Assembly: GCF_914271545.1 (NCBI RefSeq)
Contig: NZ_CAJZAH010000004.1
Span: forward strand, 1 to 64,000
Length of the DNA stretch: 64,000 bases
DNA from: Cupriavidus respiraculi
GTDB lineage: Bacteria; Pseudomonadota; Gammaproteobacteria; Burkholderiales; Burkholderiaceae
Reading direction: 5' to 3'
Shown: piece by piece, positions 40,701 through 50,085 of the stretch
Position numbering within the stretch: position 1 is the first letter of the stretch
How the letters are laid out: each line of letters opens with the position of its first letter
Program-made: the position numbers and the translations under genes
Notes under the pieces: generated by a model
What the model was told of the DNA's origin: nothing
The model's input: the letters and a program-made list of their open reading frames with translations, nothing else
The model's database searches: none

Positions 40701-42359
40701 TTGAACGCAAGCGTGCTTTTCGTCGCGGCCGAGGCGATGCCCCTGGCCAAGACCGGGGGTCTGGGCGATGTGGTCAGCGGCCTTGCCCGCTCCTTGCAAG
40801 AACGCGGTCTGAACGTCACTATCCTGATGCCGGGCTATCCGCAAGCTCTTGCCGCCGCCACCGATCTGCGCAGTTTTGGCGCGCTGCGCCTTGACGATGT
40901 CCCGACCGGCCGGGGCCTGGCACTGCCGCCGTGCCACACCTCCATGCGGCTGATGGTCGGCCGGCTTCCCGGCAGCGCCGTGCAGGTCGCGCTGCTGGAC
41001 TGCCCCTCGCTGTTCGACCGCGCGGGCACGCCCTACACCGATCCCACCGGCCGCGATTTCGCCGACAACCCGCAGCGGTTCGCCGCGCTGGCCCATGCCG
41101 CCGTCGCCATCGCGGCGGGCCGCACGGCGTTGCCGGTGCCCCAGGCTGTGCACGCGCACGACTGGCACGCGGGGCTGACGCCGCTGCTGATGAAGGCGCA
41201 TGGCCTGTCCACGCCGTCGTTCTTCACCATTCACAACATGGCGTTCCAGGGCCTGTTCCCGCTGGCCCTCGGTCCGGCGCTGGGCGTGCCCGACGACTGC
41301 CTGGGGCCCGAGGGCGCCGAGTTCTACGGCCAGCTCAATTTCCTGAAGGCCGGCATCCGCTATGCGGACCGCGTGACCACCGTCAGCGAAACGTATGCGA
41401 AGGAAATCCTCACGCCGGCCTTCGGGCACGGACTCGAGGGTCTGCTGCAGGCGCGCCGCGACGTGCTCGGCGCGATTCCCAACGGCGTCGATACCGAGAC
41501 CTGGGACCCCGCGCACGATGGCCTGCTGCCGCAGCGTTACACGGTGGGCTCCGTCGCCGGCAAGCGCGCGTGCAAGGCGGAGCTGCAGCGGCGCTTTGGC
41601 CTGCCGGTCGATCCCTTCGCGCCGGTGGTTGCCTTGGGCAGCCGGCTGACGCACCAGAAAATGGCCGATGTCGCGCTGCCGGCGATCGAGCGCGTTCTCG
41701 CCGCGCGCGGCAACGTGCAGTTCGTGATCCTGGGGCGCGGCGATCCCACGCTCGAACAGGGCTTCATGGCGCTGGCCGCCGCGCATCCGGACCGCGTCGG
41801 TGTCTCCATCGGCTACAGCGAGGAAGCCGCTCACCTGCTCCACGGCGGCGCGGACCTGCTGCTCCATGGCAGCCGCTTCGAGCCGTTCGGCCTGACCCCG
41901 CTCTACGCGATGCGCTATGGCACGGTGCCGATCGTGTCGCGGGTTGGCGGCATGGTCGATACGGTAACCGATGCCGGCGAAGGCCCGGCGCCGGCGCCGG
42001 GCGCGACCGGCTTCGTCTTCGACGGCGAGCAGGTCGGCGACATGACCGCGGCCATCGAACGCGGGCTGCAGTGGTTCGGGCGCAGCCGGGAATGGCGGGC
42101 GATGCAGCGCGCCGGCATGCAGTCGCGCTGGGGCTGGGAAGGCCCCGCCGCGCAATACCTGTCGCTCTACGCCGCCCTGAGCCCGCGCCTTGCCGCGGAA
42201 GCCGAACTGGCGGCGGCAACGGCGGCGAACGAGCCGGCGGCTGCCCCGGCCCGGCGCGCGCCGCGGCGCGCGGCAGGCACGGGTGGACGGGCCGTTGCCC
42301 GGGCCCCGCGCGCCGGCGCATTGCCGGTCGCCGAGCCGCTGCCGGCCGCGGCCGTCTAG
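40701..42359 (+). CDS. glgA: Glycogen synthase (ADP-glucose type, GT5)
   Basis: 552 residues. GT5 signatures: VLFVAAEAMPLAKTGGLGDV at the N-terminus (the Lys of KTGGL binds ADP-glucose), HAHDWHAGLTPL, TIHNMAFQG and FEPFGLTPLYAMRYGTVPIV. The start is TTG at 40701: GGAG is six bases upstream and the frame gives the exact family N-terminus. The last ~65 residues are Ala/Arg/Pro-rich and not part of the fold. No ADP-glucose pyrophosphorylase (glgC) gene is in the window, so its donor must come from elsewhere. treZ follows after 88 bases. Confidence 0.94.
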   Translation: MNASVLFVAAEAMPLAKTGGLGDVVSGLARSLQERGLNVTILMPGYPQALAAATDLRSFGALRLDDVPTGRGLALPPCHTSMRLMVGRLPGSAVQVALLDCPSLFDRAGTPYTDPTGRDFADNPQRFAALAHAAVAIAAGRTALPVPQAVHAHDWHAGLTPLLMKAHGLSTPSFFTIHNMAFQGLFPLALGPALGVPDDCLGPEGAEFYGQLNFLKAGIRYADRVTTVSETYAKEILTPAFGHGLEGLLQARRDVLGAIPNGVDTETWDPAHDGLLPQRYTVGSVAGKRACKAELQRRFGLPVDPFAPVVALGSRLTHQKMADVALPAIERVLAARGNVQFVILGRGDPTLEQGFMALAAAHPDRVGVSIGYSEEAAHLLHGGADLLLHGSRFEPFGLTPLYAMRYGTVPIVSRVGGMVDTVTDAGEGPAPAPGATGFVFDGEQVGDMTAAIERGLQWFGRSREWRAMQRAGMQSRWGWEGPAAQYLSLYAALSPRLAAEAELAAATAANEPAAAPARRAPRRAAGTGGRAVARAPRAGALPVAEPLPAAAV

Positions 42360-42447
42360 CGAGCCCCGCGGAGCCGAAGGGCCGCCCCCTGGGCGGATGG
42401 GCCGGGTCGAGTGATCCGGCCCCACGAATACTGTTGAGAGGCTCCTG

Positions 42448-44436
42448 ATGACCCTACCCCAAACGACCACCGCTTCGCCCGACGCGCCCCCGGGGCGCGG
42501 CGCGTGGGCCACGCTCGGTGCCCAGGCGCTGCCCGAGGGCGGCGCCGATGCGCAGACCGAGCGCTACCGCTTCGGCCCGGCCCGGCTGCCGGATGGCCGC
42601 ACCCGTTTCCGCCTGTGGGCGCCCGACGCCGCCAACCAGGGCGAAGCGCCCCGCCTTGAAATCCAGGACCTGGGCCCCGTACCCATGGTGGAGGTGGAAC
42701 CCGGCTGGTTCGAGGCCGTGGCCGCCTGCTGCAATGGATGCCGCTACTGGTTCCGGCTTGGCGACGGCACCACCGTCCCGGACCCCGCCTCGCGCGCCCA
42801 GGCCGACGACGTCCACGGCGCCAGCATGGTGATCGACGCCAGCGGCTACGAATGGTGCCATCCGTACTGGAAAGGCCGCCCCTGGCACGAAGCCATCGTC
42901 TACGAAATGCACGTGGGGTTGTTCGGCGGCTACGCCGGCGCCATGCGCGAACTGCCCCGCCTGGCGGCGCTGGGCTTCACCGCCGTCGAGCTGATGCCGC
43001 TGGCGGAGTTTCCCGGCGGCCGGAACTGGGGCTATGACGGCGTGCTGCCGTTCGCGCCGGAGTCCAGCTACGGCACCCCGGACCAGCTGCGCGCGCTCGT
43101 GGACAACGCCCACGGGCTGGGCATGATGGTGCTGCTCGATGTGGTCTACAACCACTTCGGGCCCGAGGGCAACTATCTGCCCACCTATGCCAGCGCATTC
43201 TTCCGCGACGACGTGCCCACGCCGTGGGGACCGGCCATCGACTTCCGCCGCCCGGAGGTACGCACGTTCTTCGCCGAGAACGCCGAATACTGGCTTGACG
43301 CATTCCGCTTCGACGGCCTGCGGCTCGATGCCGTCCACGCGATCGTCGACGAAGGCTGGCTGCCCGAACTGGCGCAGCGCCTGCGCACCCGCTTTGCCGA
43401 ACGCCAGGTCCATCTGGTGCTCGAGAACGACCATAACGATGCGCAGCTGCTGGCCGGCGGCTACGACGCGCAATGGAACGACGACGCGCACCATGCGCTG
43501 CATGTGGCGCTGACCGGCGAAGACGCCGGCTACTACGCGGACTACGCCAACCCGCTGCCGTCCGGGGACTCCGCGGCGCCCGCGGAGGGCGCCTCCGATG
43601 GTCGCGCGCTGGTCGGCGGCGCCGGCGGCCGCCCGGCCATGCGGCACCTGGCGCGCATTCTGGCCGAAGGCTTCGCCTACCAGGGCGAGGTGTCGGCATT
43701 CCGCACCGCCGCCGAGGAATCCGGCGGACAGCCGGTGCGCCGCGGCCAGCCCAGCGCGTCGCTGCCGCCCACCGCGTTCATGCTGTTCCTGCAGAACCAT
43801 GACCAGACCGGCAACCGCGCCTTCGGCGAACGGCTGACGCAGCTCGCGCGTCCGCAGGCCATCCGCGCCGCCGTGACGATGCAGCTGCTGTGCCCACATA
43901 TCCCGATGGTGTTCATGGGCGAGGAAAGCGGCGCCGATACACCGTTCCTGTACTTCACCAGCCATCCGCCCGAACTCGCCCAGGCAGTGCGGGAAGGACG
44001 GCGCCGCGAGTTCGGCGCGATGCCGGCCTTCCAGGATGCCGACCAGGCCGCGCGCATTCCGGACCCCAACGACCCGGCGACGTTCGACGCCTCGCGCCCC
44101 ACGATCGACCCGGACAATGCCTGGGCCCGGCTGTACCGCACCATGATCACGGTGCGCCGGCGCGAGCTGCTGCCCCGCCTGCCCGGCACCCGCGCGATCG
44201 GCGTCGAGCTGCTCGGCGACGCCGCGCTCAAGGCCACGTGGCAGCTGGGCGATGGCACGCTGCTGACCCTGTGGGTCAACCTGGGCGACACACCCGTCAG
44301 GCGTTCCAGCCCCGTCGAAGGCGACCTGCTCGCGGAAAGCGAGGACGGCGCCGCGCAGGAGCTGGCCGCCGGCACCCTTCTTCCGGCCGTCACCGTCGCC
44401 TGTCTGCACGAATCGACCGGGGGCCGCAAAGTTTGA
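42448..44436 (+). CDS. treZ: Malto-oligosyltrehalose trehalohydrolase
   Basis: 662 residues. GH13 enzyme with an N-terminal beta-sandwich (RFRLWAPDA) and catalytic residues in [12 protein letters not shown] (Asp294), HLVLENDHND (Glu326) and LQNHDQTGNR (Asp452). It cleaves trehalose from maltooligosyl-trehalose made by TreY, encoded next. Family-specific stretches such as YEMHVGLF, NWGYDGVLPFAPESSYG and VFMGEESGADTPF are present. A Gly/Ala-rich insert around 375-395 is loosely conserved. The ATG follows a GAGAGG motif. treY starts 14 bases after the stop. Confidence 0.95.
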   Translation: MTLPQTTTASPDAPPGRGAWATLGAQALPEGGADAQTERYRFGPARLPDGRTRFRLWAPDAANQGEAPRLEIQDLGPVPMVEVEPGWFEAVAACCNGCRYWFRLGDGTTVPDPASRAQADDVHGASMVIDASGYEWCHPYWKGRPWHEAIVYEMHVGLFGGYAGAMRELPRLAALGFTAVELMPLAEFPGGRNWGYDGVLPFAPESSYGTPDQLRALVDNAHGLGMMVLLDVVYNHFGPEGNYLPTYASAFFRDDVPTPWGPAIDFRRPEVRTFFAENAEYWLDAFRFDGLRLDAVHAIVDEGWLPELAQRLRTRFAERQVHLVLENDHNDAQLLAGGYDAQWNDDAHHALHVALTGEDAGYYADYANPLPSGDSAAPAEGASDGRALVGGAGGRPAMRHLARILAEGFAYQGEVSAFRTAAEESGGQPVRRGQPSASLPPTAFMLFLQNHDQTGNRAFGERLTQLARPQAIRAAVTMQLLCPHIPMVFMGEESGADTPFLYFTSHPPELAQAVREGRRREFGAMPAFQDADQAARIPDPNDPATFDASRPTIDPDNAWARLYRTMITVRRRELLPRLPGTRAIGVELLGDAALKATWQLGDGTLLTLWVNLGDTPVRRSSPVEGDLLAESEDGAAQELAAGTLLPAVTVACLHESTGGRKV

Positions 44437-44450
44437 TCGAGGTAGCATCC

Positions 44451-47135
44451 ATGCCGCAAACAGAGGCTCCGGTCTCCCCGTCCCCCCACCCCAACCCGCC
44501 GCGCGCCACCGCCAGACTGCAATTGCACGCGGGCTTCCCGTTCGCGGAGGCTGCGCGCCAGATCGACTACTACGCGGCGCTCGGCGTCAGCCACCTGTAC
44601 CTGTCGCCGATCTTCAGCGCGCGCCCCGGGTCCACCCACGGTTACGATGTGACCGACTTCGGCACCATCAACCCCGAGCTGGGCGGCGAGGAAGGCTTCC
44701 GGGCCTTCGCCTCGCAGGCGCAGGCCGCGGGCCTTGGCCTGATCATCGACATCGTGCCCAACCACATGGCGGCCAACGCCGCCCACAATGGCTGGTGGCG
44801 CGACGTGCTGGCGCGGGGCGCGGAAAGCCCCTATGCCGATCACTTCGACATCGACTGGCATTCGCCCGATCCGGATCTGCACGGGAAGGTGCTGCTGCCC
44901 ATCCTGGGCCGGCCCTACTGGGAAACGCTGAGCTCGGGCGACATCACCGTCGCGCGGGACGATGCGCGCGGCCAGTTCACGCTGCGCTACGGCGACCACG
45001 ACCTGCCGCTGTCCGAGGACAGCATCGCCGCCACGGAAATCTCCCCCGCCACCTTCGATGCGCGCGATCCCGCGGGTCTGGCGCGGCTGCACGAGCTGCT
45101 CGAGCAGCAGCACTACCGCCTCGCATGGTGGCGCACCGCCGCCGAGGAGCTGAACTGGCGGCGCTTCTTCGAAGTGAGCGAGCTGGTCGGCGTACGCGTG
45201 GAGGAGCCGCCGGTATTCGACGCCGTGCACGCGCTCGTGCTGCGGCTGATGCGCGAGGGCTGGATCGACGGCGTGCGTGTCGACCATGTCGACGGCCTCG
45301 CCGATCCCGGCACCTATTGCCAGCAATTGCGCGCGCACCTGACGGCCGCCGCCGCCGAGCGGCCGGTCGCGCGGGCGCTGACCCAGCCGTGGATCGTCGT
45401 GGAAAAGATCCTGGCCGAGCAGGAGACGCTGCGCGCCGAATGGCAGGTGGATGGCACCACCGGGTACGACTTCATGAACGAGGTCGGCGCGCTGCTGCAT
45501 GACGGCGCGGGAGAGGCGGCGCTGGACACACTGTGGCACGCCGTGACCGGCGAGCGCCCCGACTATGCCGCCATGGTGCGCGAAGCGCGGCGCTATCTGC
45601 TGGAGCGCCATCTGGTCGCCGAATACGAGGGCCTGTGCCGGCGGCTGCATGCCTGCGCCCGCGAGGAACCGGCAACGCGCGACCTGACGCTGGCGAGCCT
45701 GCGGCGCGCGGTGGCCGGGCTGATGGAACCGCTGGACGTCTATCGCACCTATCTGAGCGAGCGCTCCTGGTCGCGCGAGGACAAGCTGATCCTCGAAGCG
45801 GCCGCGGAAAGCGCGCGCGTGACCATCGCGCCGGACGAGCCGGACGCCCTGGACCAGCTGGTCAACTGGCTGCGCGCCGGCCCGCACACCAGCCCTTCGC
45901 TGCGCGACGTGCGCGCCCGCGCGCAGCAACTGATGCCGCCGCTGGCCGCCAAGGCCAGCGAGGACACGGTGTTCTACCGCTACGGCAGGCTGCTCTCGCG
46001 CAACGAGGTCGGCAGCTATCCCGCCACGCTGGCGATGCAACCCGAGCGCTTCCACGCGCGCATGGCCGCCCGCGCGCAGGCATATCCGCGCGCGATGCTG
46101 GCGACCGCGACGCACGACCACAAGCGCGGGGAGGACACGCGCATGCGGCTGGCAGTGCTGAGCGAACTGGCCGAGGAATGGAGCGGCGTGGTCCACGAGT
46201 GGGAGCAGCGTTGCACCCCCCGCTTCGCCGAGCGGCAGGCGCCCGATGGCGCGGACCGCCTGATGCTGTACCAGACGCTGGTCGGCGCCTGGCCGCCCGA
46301 TCTCGATCCGTCGGACCAGGCCGGCGTGCGCGCCTTCCTGGAGCGGGTGCAGGCGTGGCAGCTGAAGTCCATCCGCGAAGGCAAGCGGCACGGCAACTGG
46401 ACGCATCCCGATACCGCGTACGAGGAAGCCTGCGCGGCGTTCGTCGACGGCCTGGCGTTCGCCTGCGTCGAACAGGACAGCGCCGCCGGCACCGCCGATG
46501 CCAACGGCGACGCGGCGACACCGCTGGCCGCCATCGCGGGGTTCGCCCGCCGCATCGCTACCGCCGGCGCCGTGAACAGCCTGGCGCAGACGTTGATCGA
46601 GCTGACCGCGCCCGGCGTGCCCGACCGCTACCAGGGCACGGAGACGTGGGACTTCAGCCTGGTGGATCCGGACAATCGCCGGCCGGTCGACTTCGAGCAC
46701 CTGCGCCGCAACCTCGAATGCACCGCGGGCTGGGATGCCTGGCTCGATGGCTGGCGCGATGGCCGCGTCAAGACCCAGCTGATCCGGCGCGTGCTGGCCC
46801 GGCGGGGCGAACACGAGGCGTTGTTCAGCGAGGGCGCCTATCGCGAACTGCGTTGCGAAAGTCCCCTGCCCGGCAACGTCTTCGCGTTCGAACGCCGGCG
46901 CGGCGCCGCCCGCGCGATCACGGTCACGGCCCGGCTCTGCGCCCGCTACGTGAGCGCGGACAGTCCCCGCATCGCCACCGCGACATGGGGCGACACCACG
47001 CTGAACGTTGGCGAGGCGGAGTCGGGGGAGTGGGTGGAGACGCTGACCGGCCGCACCGTCACGGCCGTCGATGGACGCTTGCGCGTCGCGGACGTGCTGC
47101 ACACGCTGCCGGTCGCGCTGCTGATGCGCGCCTGA
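44451..47135 (+). CDS. treY: Malto-oligosyltrehalose synthase
   Basis: 894 residues. GH13 intramolecular transglycosylase that turns the reducing end of a maltodextrin into a trehalosyl unit. Motifs: GVSHLYLSPIFSARPGSTHGYDV, VPNHMAAN, IDGVRVDHVDGLADP (Asp278), WIVVEKILAEQE (Glu318), GTTGYDFMNEV, TATHDHKRGEDTRMRL and PGVPDRYQGTE. ATG 44451 has GAGG upstream at a slightly long spacing; a TTG at 44433 overlapping the treZ stop is a weaker option. It ends the cluster, followed by a strong hairpin and a convergent kinase gene. Confidence 0.95.
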   Translation: MPQTEAPVSPSPHPNPPRATARLQLHAGFPFAEAARQIDYYAALGVSHLYLSPIFSARPGSTHGYDVTDFGTINPELGGEEGFRAFASQAQAAGLGLIIDIVPNHMAANAAHNGWWRDVLARGAESPYADHFDIDWHSPDPDLHGKVLLPILGRPYWETLSSGDITVARDDARGQFTLRYGDHDLPLSEDSIAATEISPATFDARDPAGLARLHELLEQQHYRLAWWRTAAEELNWRRFFEVSELVGVRVEEPPVFDAVHALVLRLMREGWIDGVRVDHVDGLADPGTYCQQLRAHLTAAAAERPVARALTQPWIVVEKILAEQETLRAEWQVDGTTGYDFMNEVGALLHDGAGEAALDTLWHAVTGERPDYAAMVREARRYLLERHLVAEYEGLCRRLHACAREEPATRDLTLASLRRAVAGLMEPLDVYRTYLSERSWSREDKLILEAAAESARVTIAPDEPDALDQLVNWLRAGPHTSPSLRDVRARAQQLMPPLAAKASEDTVFYRYGRLLSRNEVGSYPATLAMQPERFHARMAARAQAYPRAMLATATHDHKRGEDTRMRLAVLSELAEEWSGVVHEWEQRCTPRFAERQAPDGADRLMLYQTLVGAWPPDLDPSDQAGVRAFLERVQAWQLKSIREGKRHGNWTHPDTAYEEACAAFVDGLAFACVEQDSAAGTADANGDAATPLAAIAGFARRIATAGAVNSLAQTLIELTAPGVPDRYQGTETWDFSLVDPDNRRPVDFEHLRRNLECTAGWDAWLDGWRDGRVKTQLIRRVLARRGEHEALFSEGAYRELRCESPLPGNVFAFERRRGAARAITVTARLCARYVSADSPRIATATWGDTTLNVGEAESGEWVETLTGRTVTAVDGRLRVADVLHTLPVALLMRA

Positions 47136-47142
47136 CGGCGTT

Positions 47143-47174
47143 GCCCCGCCGGCCGCTCACGCGGCCGGCGGGGC
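47143..47174. terminator. Perfect 14-bp hairpin between convergent treY and kinase genes
   Basis: GCCCCGCCGGCCGC and GCGGCCGGCGGGGC pair exactly around TCAC. It fills the 41-base space between two convergent stops, the expected place for a bidirectional terminator. There is no T-run on either side, so termination would rely on stem strength. Confidence 0.65.
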
Positions 47175-47176
47175 GC

Positions 47177-49348
47177 TCAGGCCTGCGCCCCCGGGCGCGC
47201 GGACTGCGCCTCGCCGCGCGACGACGGCGAAGCCAGGATTCCGGCCTTGTACAGGGTCTGGACGTTCCAGGGCTTGAGCAGGAAAGGCCAGCCCGAGGTG
47301 GACGACATCGCGAACAGATCGGCCTCGTCCGCCATCAGGACGACCGGCAGGAAGGGGAACCGCCGGCGCAGCCGCTCGCGCAGCGCCGCGCCGCCGCTGT
47401 CGGCGCCCAGCCGCGCATCGGCCAGCACGAGGTCCACGCCATGCTGGTCGGCCACGGCGAGCGCGTGGGTCGCATCGGTCGCGAGCAGCACCTCGTGCCC
47501 GGCCGCCTCCAGCGAATCCACCGCCCCGGCCACCGTGGCCAGCGACTCGGCCACGATCATCACGCTGGCCACGCCCCGCGCGGCCGCCCGCGCGGGCGCC
47601 GCGGGCGCGAACGCCAGTTCGCTGCCCGGGGCGGGCGGCAGATAGAGCTGGACATCCGTGCCGCTTCCCGGTCGCGAGGAAATCACCGCGACGCCATTGC
47701 ACTCGGTGCAGAATTCGCGCACCTGGCTCAATCCCAGGCCGGTGCCGAGCCCCGCGGTCTTAGTCGTGAACAATGGCTCGAACACGCGCTCGACGAGCTC
47801 CGGCGGGATGCCCTTGCCGGTATCCCGGGCCGAGATGCGCACGTAGTCGCCTTCGAGGCCATGCGGGCCCCGGCCATCGAGCCGCACGTTGCTCGCCGAC
47901 ACCTCGAACAGCCCGCCGTCCGGCATCGCATCGCGGGCGTTGGCGGCCAGGTTGAGCAGCGCCAGTTCCAGCTCCGCCCGATCCGCCAGGATCTCCCAGC
48001 AATCGGCGGCGATGTCGTAGCGCAACTGGATGCGCGAGCCGAGCGTGGAGCGGATCAGCGGCGTCCACCCGTCCAGTTCCTGCGCCAGGCGCAACACTTC
48101 CTTGCGGTACTCGCGCTTCCTGGCCATGCCGAGCAGCTGGCTCGTCAGCGCCACCCCGCTGGAGAGACCCTTCTTGATGCCGGCCAGCGGCTTGTCGCGC
48201 GGCGCATTGGGCCGCAGGATCATCAGGTCGGTATTGAACGAGATCACCGACAGCACGTTGCGGAAGTCGTGCGCCACCGAGGCGATCAGCTGGCCGATGG
48301 CCTCGAGCTTGCGCGACTGCCGGTAACGCTCCTCGACCTCCTGCCGCTTGTTGACCTCCTCCTGCCAGCGGGAATACGCCTCTTCCTCCCGCGTCAGGCG
48401 CCGCAGGCTCATCCAGATCAGCGCCCACAGCGCGAACGCCGGCACGGCGGCAATGACCGCGGCCACGTACAGCTGCTGCCGCCATTGCGCATGAATGGCC
48501 TTGACCGGGATGCTGACAACGGCGTTCAGCACGCCGCTGCCCACGGCGCGGTGCGCCACGATGCTGTCCTCGCCCGCCACGCTCGCCGTGCGCAGCACCG
48601 CGTCGCCCTCGCGGCCATAGGCATGCTGCAGCCGCTGCACGATGGGCGCCGAAGCGGTCGCGGGCGTGCTGCTCGGGTAGGCCGCCAGCACCGCACCATC
48701 GCGGCGCACCAGCGCCGCCGTGGCAAGCCGGTCCTGGCTCAGTACGTCCTTGTAGAAGGCGGTGAAGTAAGCGGGCCGCAGCGAAACCGCCACGATGCCG
48801 ACCACCTCCTTGTTGGCGCCGAGGCGCGGCATGCTGGCATTGAAGATGCGCTCGGAAATCACGCGGCCCACGACCACGCCGGAAACGTGAAAGGGCTGCT
48901 TGTCGACCACGATCGCCTTGTATTCCTCGCGGTCCGCGATATTGACCTTGGGCACCGGGTAAAAGCGGCTGCTGGCCAGCAGCGTGCCGTCCGCGCCGAA
49001 GATGGAGAGCGACGAGGCGTGCACCACGCCGCCGCTGACGTCGGCCAGCCGCACGTGAATGTCGCGTTCGTGCCGGGCCACGTCGGCGTCGCTCAGGCCC
49101 TGGGTGACCTCCCGGACCCGGCTATTGATCTGGTGGTTGCCCTCGAAGACCTGGCGGGTGTGTTCCTGGATGACCCGGGCGAGCCGGGCAGTCTGCTTCT
49201 CCGCCTCGGAAAACGCATCCCGCATGGAGAACCACGCCCAGAACGCCAGCACGGCGGCCGGAAACAGGATGGCGCCCGCAAGCAATGCGCGCAGCGTGCG
49301 CCGTTGCGTGGCGAAATAGTCGTGCGTTCCGAAGAAGGTTGGCGGCAT
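47177..49348 (-). CDS. Hybrid membrane sensor histidine kinase (dCache-HisKA-HATPase-REC)
   Basis: 723 residues. A first membrane helix (~20-40) and a second (~288-310) flank a periplasmic double-Cache-like sensor (GVVVGRVISERIFNASMPRL, IVAVSLRPAYFTAF). HisKA has the phospho-site SVAHDFRNVLS (His360); HATPase has NLAANARDAM, DTGKGIPPE and GTGLGLSQV. The C-terminal receiver keeps the acceptor LVLADARLG (Asp644) and a lysine in LLKPW, but the usual acidic pair is IVAESL, so it may phosphorylate weakly. The layout resembles C4-dicarboxylate-type and chemoreceptor-like hybrid kinases. The signal and the output regulator are unknown; no DNA-binding partner is adjacent. No good ribosome site precedes ATG 49348. 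Confidence 0.88.
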   Translation of the reverse strand: MPPTFFGTHDYFATQRRTLRALLAGAILFPAAVLAFWAWFSMRDAFSEAEKQTARLARVIQEHTRQVFEGNHQINSRVREVTQGLSDADVARHERDIHVRLADVSGGVVHASSLSIFGADGTLLASSRFYPVPKVNIADREEYKAIVVDKQPFHVSGVVVGRVISERIFNASMPRLGANKEVVGIVAVSLRPAYFTAFYKDVLSQDRLATAALVRRDGAVLAAYPSSTPATASAPIVQRLQHAYGREGDAVLRTASVAGEDSIVAHRAVGSGVLNAVVSIPVKAIHAQWRQQLYVAAVIAAVPAFALWALIWMSLRRLTREEEAYSRWQEEVNKRQEVEERYRQSRKLEAIGQLIASVAHDFRNVLSVISFNTDLMILRPNAPRDKPLAGIKKGLSSGVALTSQLLGMARKREYRKEVLRLAQELDGWTPLIRSTLGSRIQLRYDIAADCWEILADRAELELALLNLAANARDAMPDGGLFEVSASNVRLDGRGPHGLEGDYVRISARDTGKGIPPELVERVFEPLFTTKTAGLGTGLGLSQVREFCTECNGVAVISSRPGSGTDVQLYLPPAPGSELAFAPAAPARAAARGVASVMIVAESLATVAGAVDSLEAAGHEVLLATDATHALAVADQHGVDLVLADARLGADSGGAALRERLRRRFPFLPVVLMADEADLFAMSSTSGWPFLLKPWNVQTLYKAGILASPSSRGEAQSARPGAQA

Positions 49349-49457
49349 GGATACAGCGGGGTGATGTCAGCTCTGTCTTCCGCCCCCTGCGCCCGGGGGC
49401 ACAGCCTGCTCCAACAACCTCACAGCTTAGAACGGGATGTAAGAACTTCAAGGCAGC

Positions 49458-49482
49458 CTTTGGCGCCACCGGCGCCAAAGGA
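49458..49482. terminator. Perfect 11-bp hairpin downstream of the sdaA remnant
   Basis: CCTTTGGCGCC and GGCGCCAAAGG pair exactly around ACC. It lies about 66 bases past the end of the minus-strand serine dehydratase remnant and upstream of the kinase gene. It may be the old terminator of that gene. Confidence 0.45.
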
Positions 49483-49548
49483 TACGCCATTGTGCCGTAC
49501 AACACCCTGCCCCCGCCGACTTTCTCGATCTTGTAGCTTTTACCCCTG

Positions 49549-49788
49549 TCAGCACGCAACGATATTGACGGCCAGCCCGCCCCGTGATGTCTCCTTGTAC
49601 TTGGTCAGCATGTCCGCGCCGGTTTCCCGCATGATCCGGATGACCGTGTCCAGGCTGACGTGACGCGCCCCGTTGCCGTGCCGCGCCTGGCGGGCGGCAT
49701 CGGCAGCCTTGACCGCGGCCAGGGCACGGTATGCGAACCGCAAAGGTCCGATGCCGAACTTGAACGGGTCGAAGACCCTGACCGCCAT
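49549..49788 (-). pseudogene. sdaA: L-serine dehydratase remnant (internal deletion)
   Basis: 79 codons remain in one frame. The first 15 residues ([15 protein letters not shown]) match the conserved start of single-chain L-serine ammonia-lyase. The remainder jumps directly to the C-terminal end ([20 protein letters not shown], then [16 protein letters not shown], then [18 protein letters not shown]). About 380 residues of the normal ~460 are missing, including most iron-sulfur cluster ligands, so no enzyme can result. The in-frame junction keeps a start and stop, so it may look like a small gene to automatic callers. Confidence 0.8.
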
Positions 49789-49790
49789 GC

Positions 49791-49940
49791 CTAGTGTTCT
49801 GCCTGCCGGATGATTTCCTTCGCGATGGTATTGCGCTGGATCTCGCTGGTACCCGTGACGATGCGATAGAGCCGCAGCCTGCGAAAGATGAATTCCACCG
49901 GATGATTGCGGGTCACCCCCACGTTGCCGTGGATCGCGCG
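49791..49940 (-). pseudogene. Acyl-CoA dehydrogenase C-terminal fragment
   Basis: Fifty codons ending in TAG read like the last helix region of an acyl-CoA dehydrogenase: [20 protein letters not shown] and then [24 protein letters not shown]. The GTSEIQR motif is diagnostic. The other ~330 residues are absent. It ends two bases before the sdaA remnant and is in a different frame from it. Confidence 0.78.
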
Positions 49941-50085
49941 TGAGCGACTGGAGAAAGTCGCGCAGGCGCAGGGCCACCGGATCGTGGGCGCCGGAGTACG
50001 TCACGAAGCCGATCGGGCGGTCCGGCCACTGCGCCGCGTTGCGATGGTTGGGGGCGCCGCGCACGTCCAGCCATCCGGCCTTGCG
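49941..50085 (-). pseudogene. Unidentified gene fragment
   Basis: An open stretch directly joined to the acyl-CoA dehydrogenase fragment reads [19 protein letters not shown] and then [12 protein letters not shown]. It looks protein-like but is too short to assign, and it is followed by out-of-frame remnants. Together with the two neighbours it makes an artificial 171-codon frame (49549-50064) that should not be taken as one gene. Confidence 0.4.

Noticed and set aside
45533-49663. 1376-codon plus-strand frame across treY and the kinase gene
   Set aside because: It reads treY in a wrong frame, then the antisense of the kinase, with Arg/Ala-rich composition and no motif.
49549-50064. 171-codon gene on the minus strand
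   Set aside because: It is a chimera of an unidentified piece, an acyl-CoA dehydrogenase fragment read out of frame, and a serine dehydratase remnant.
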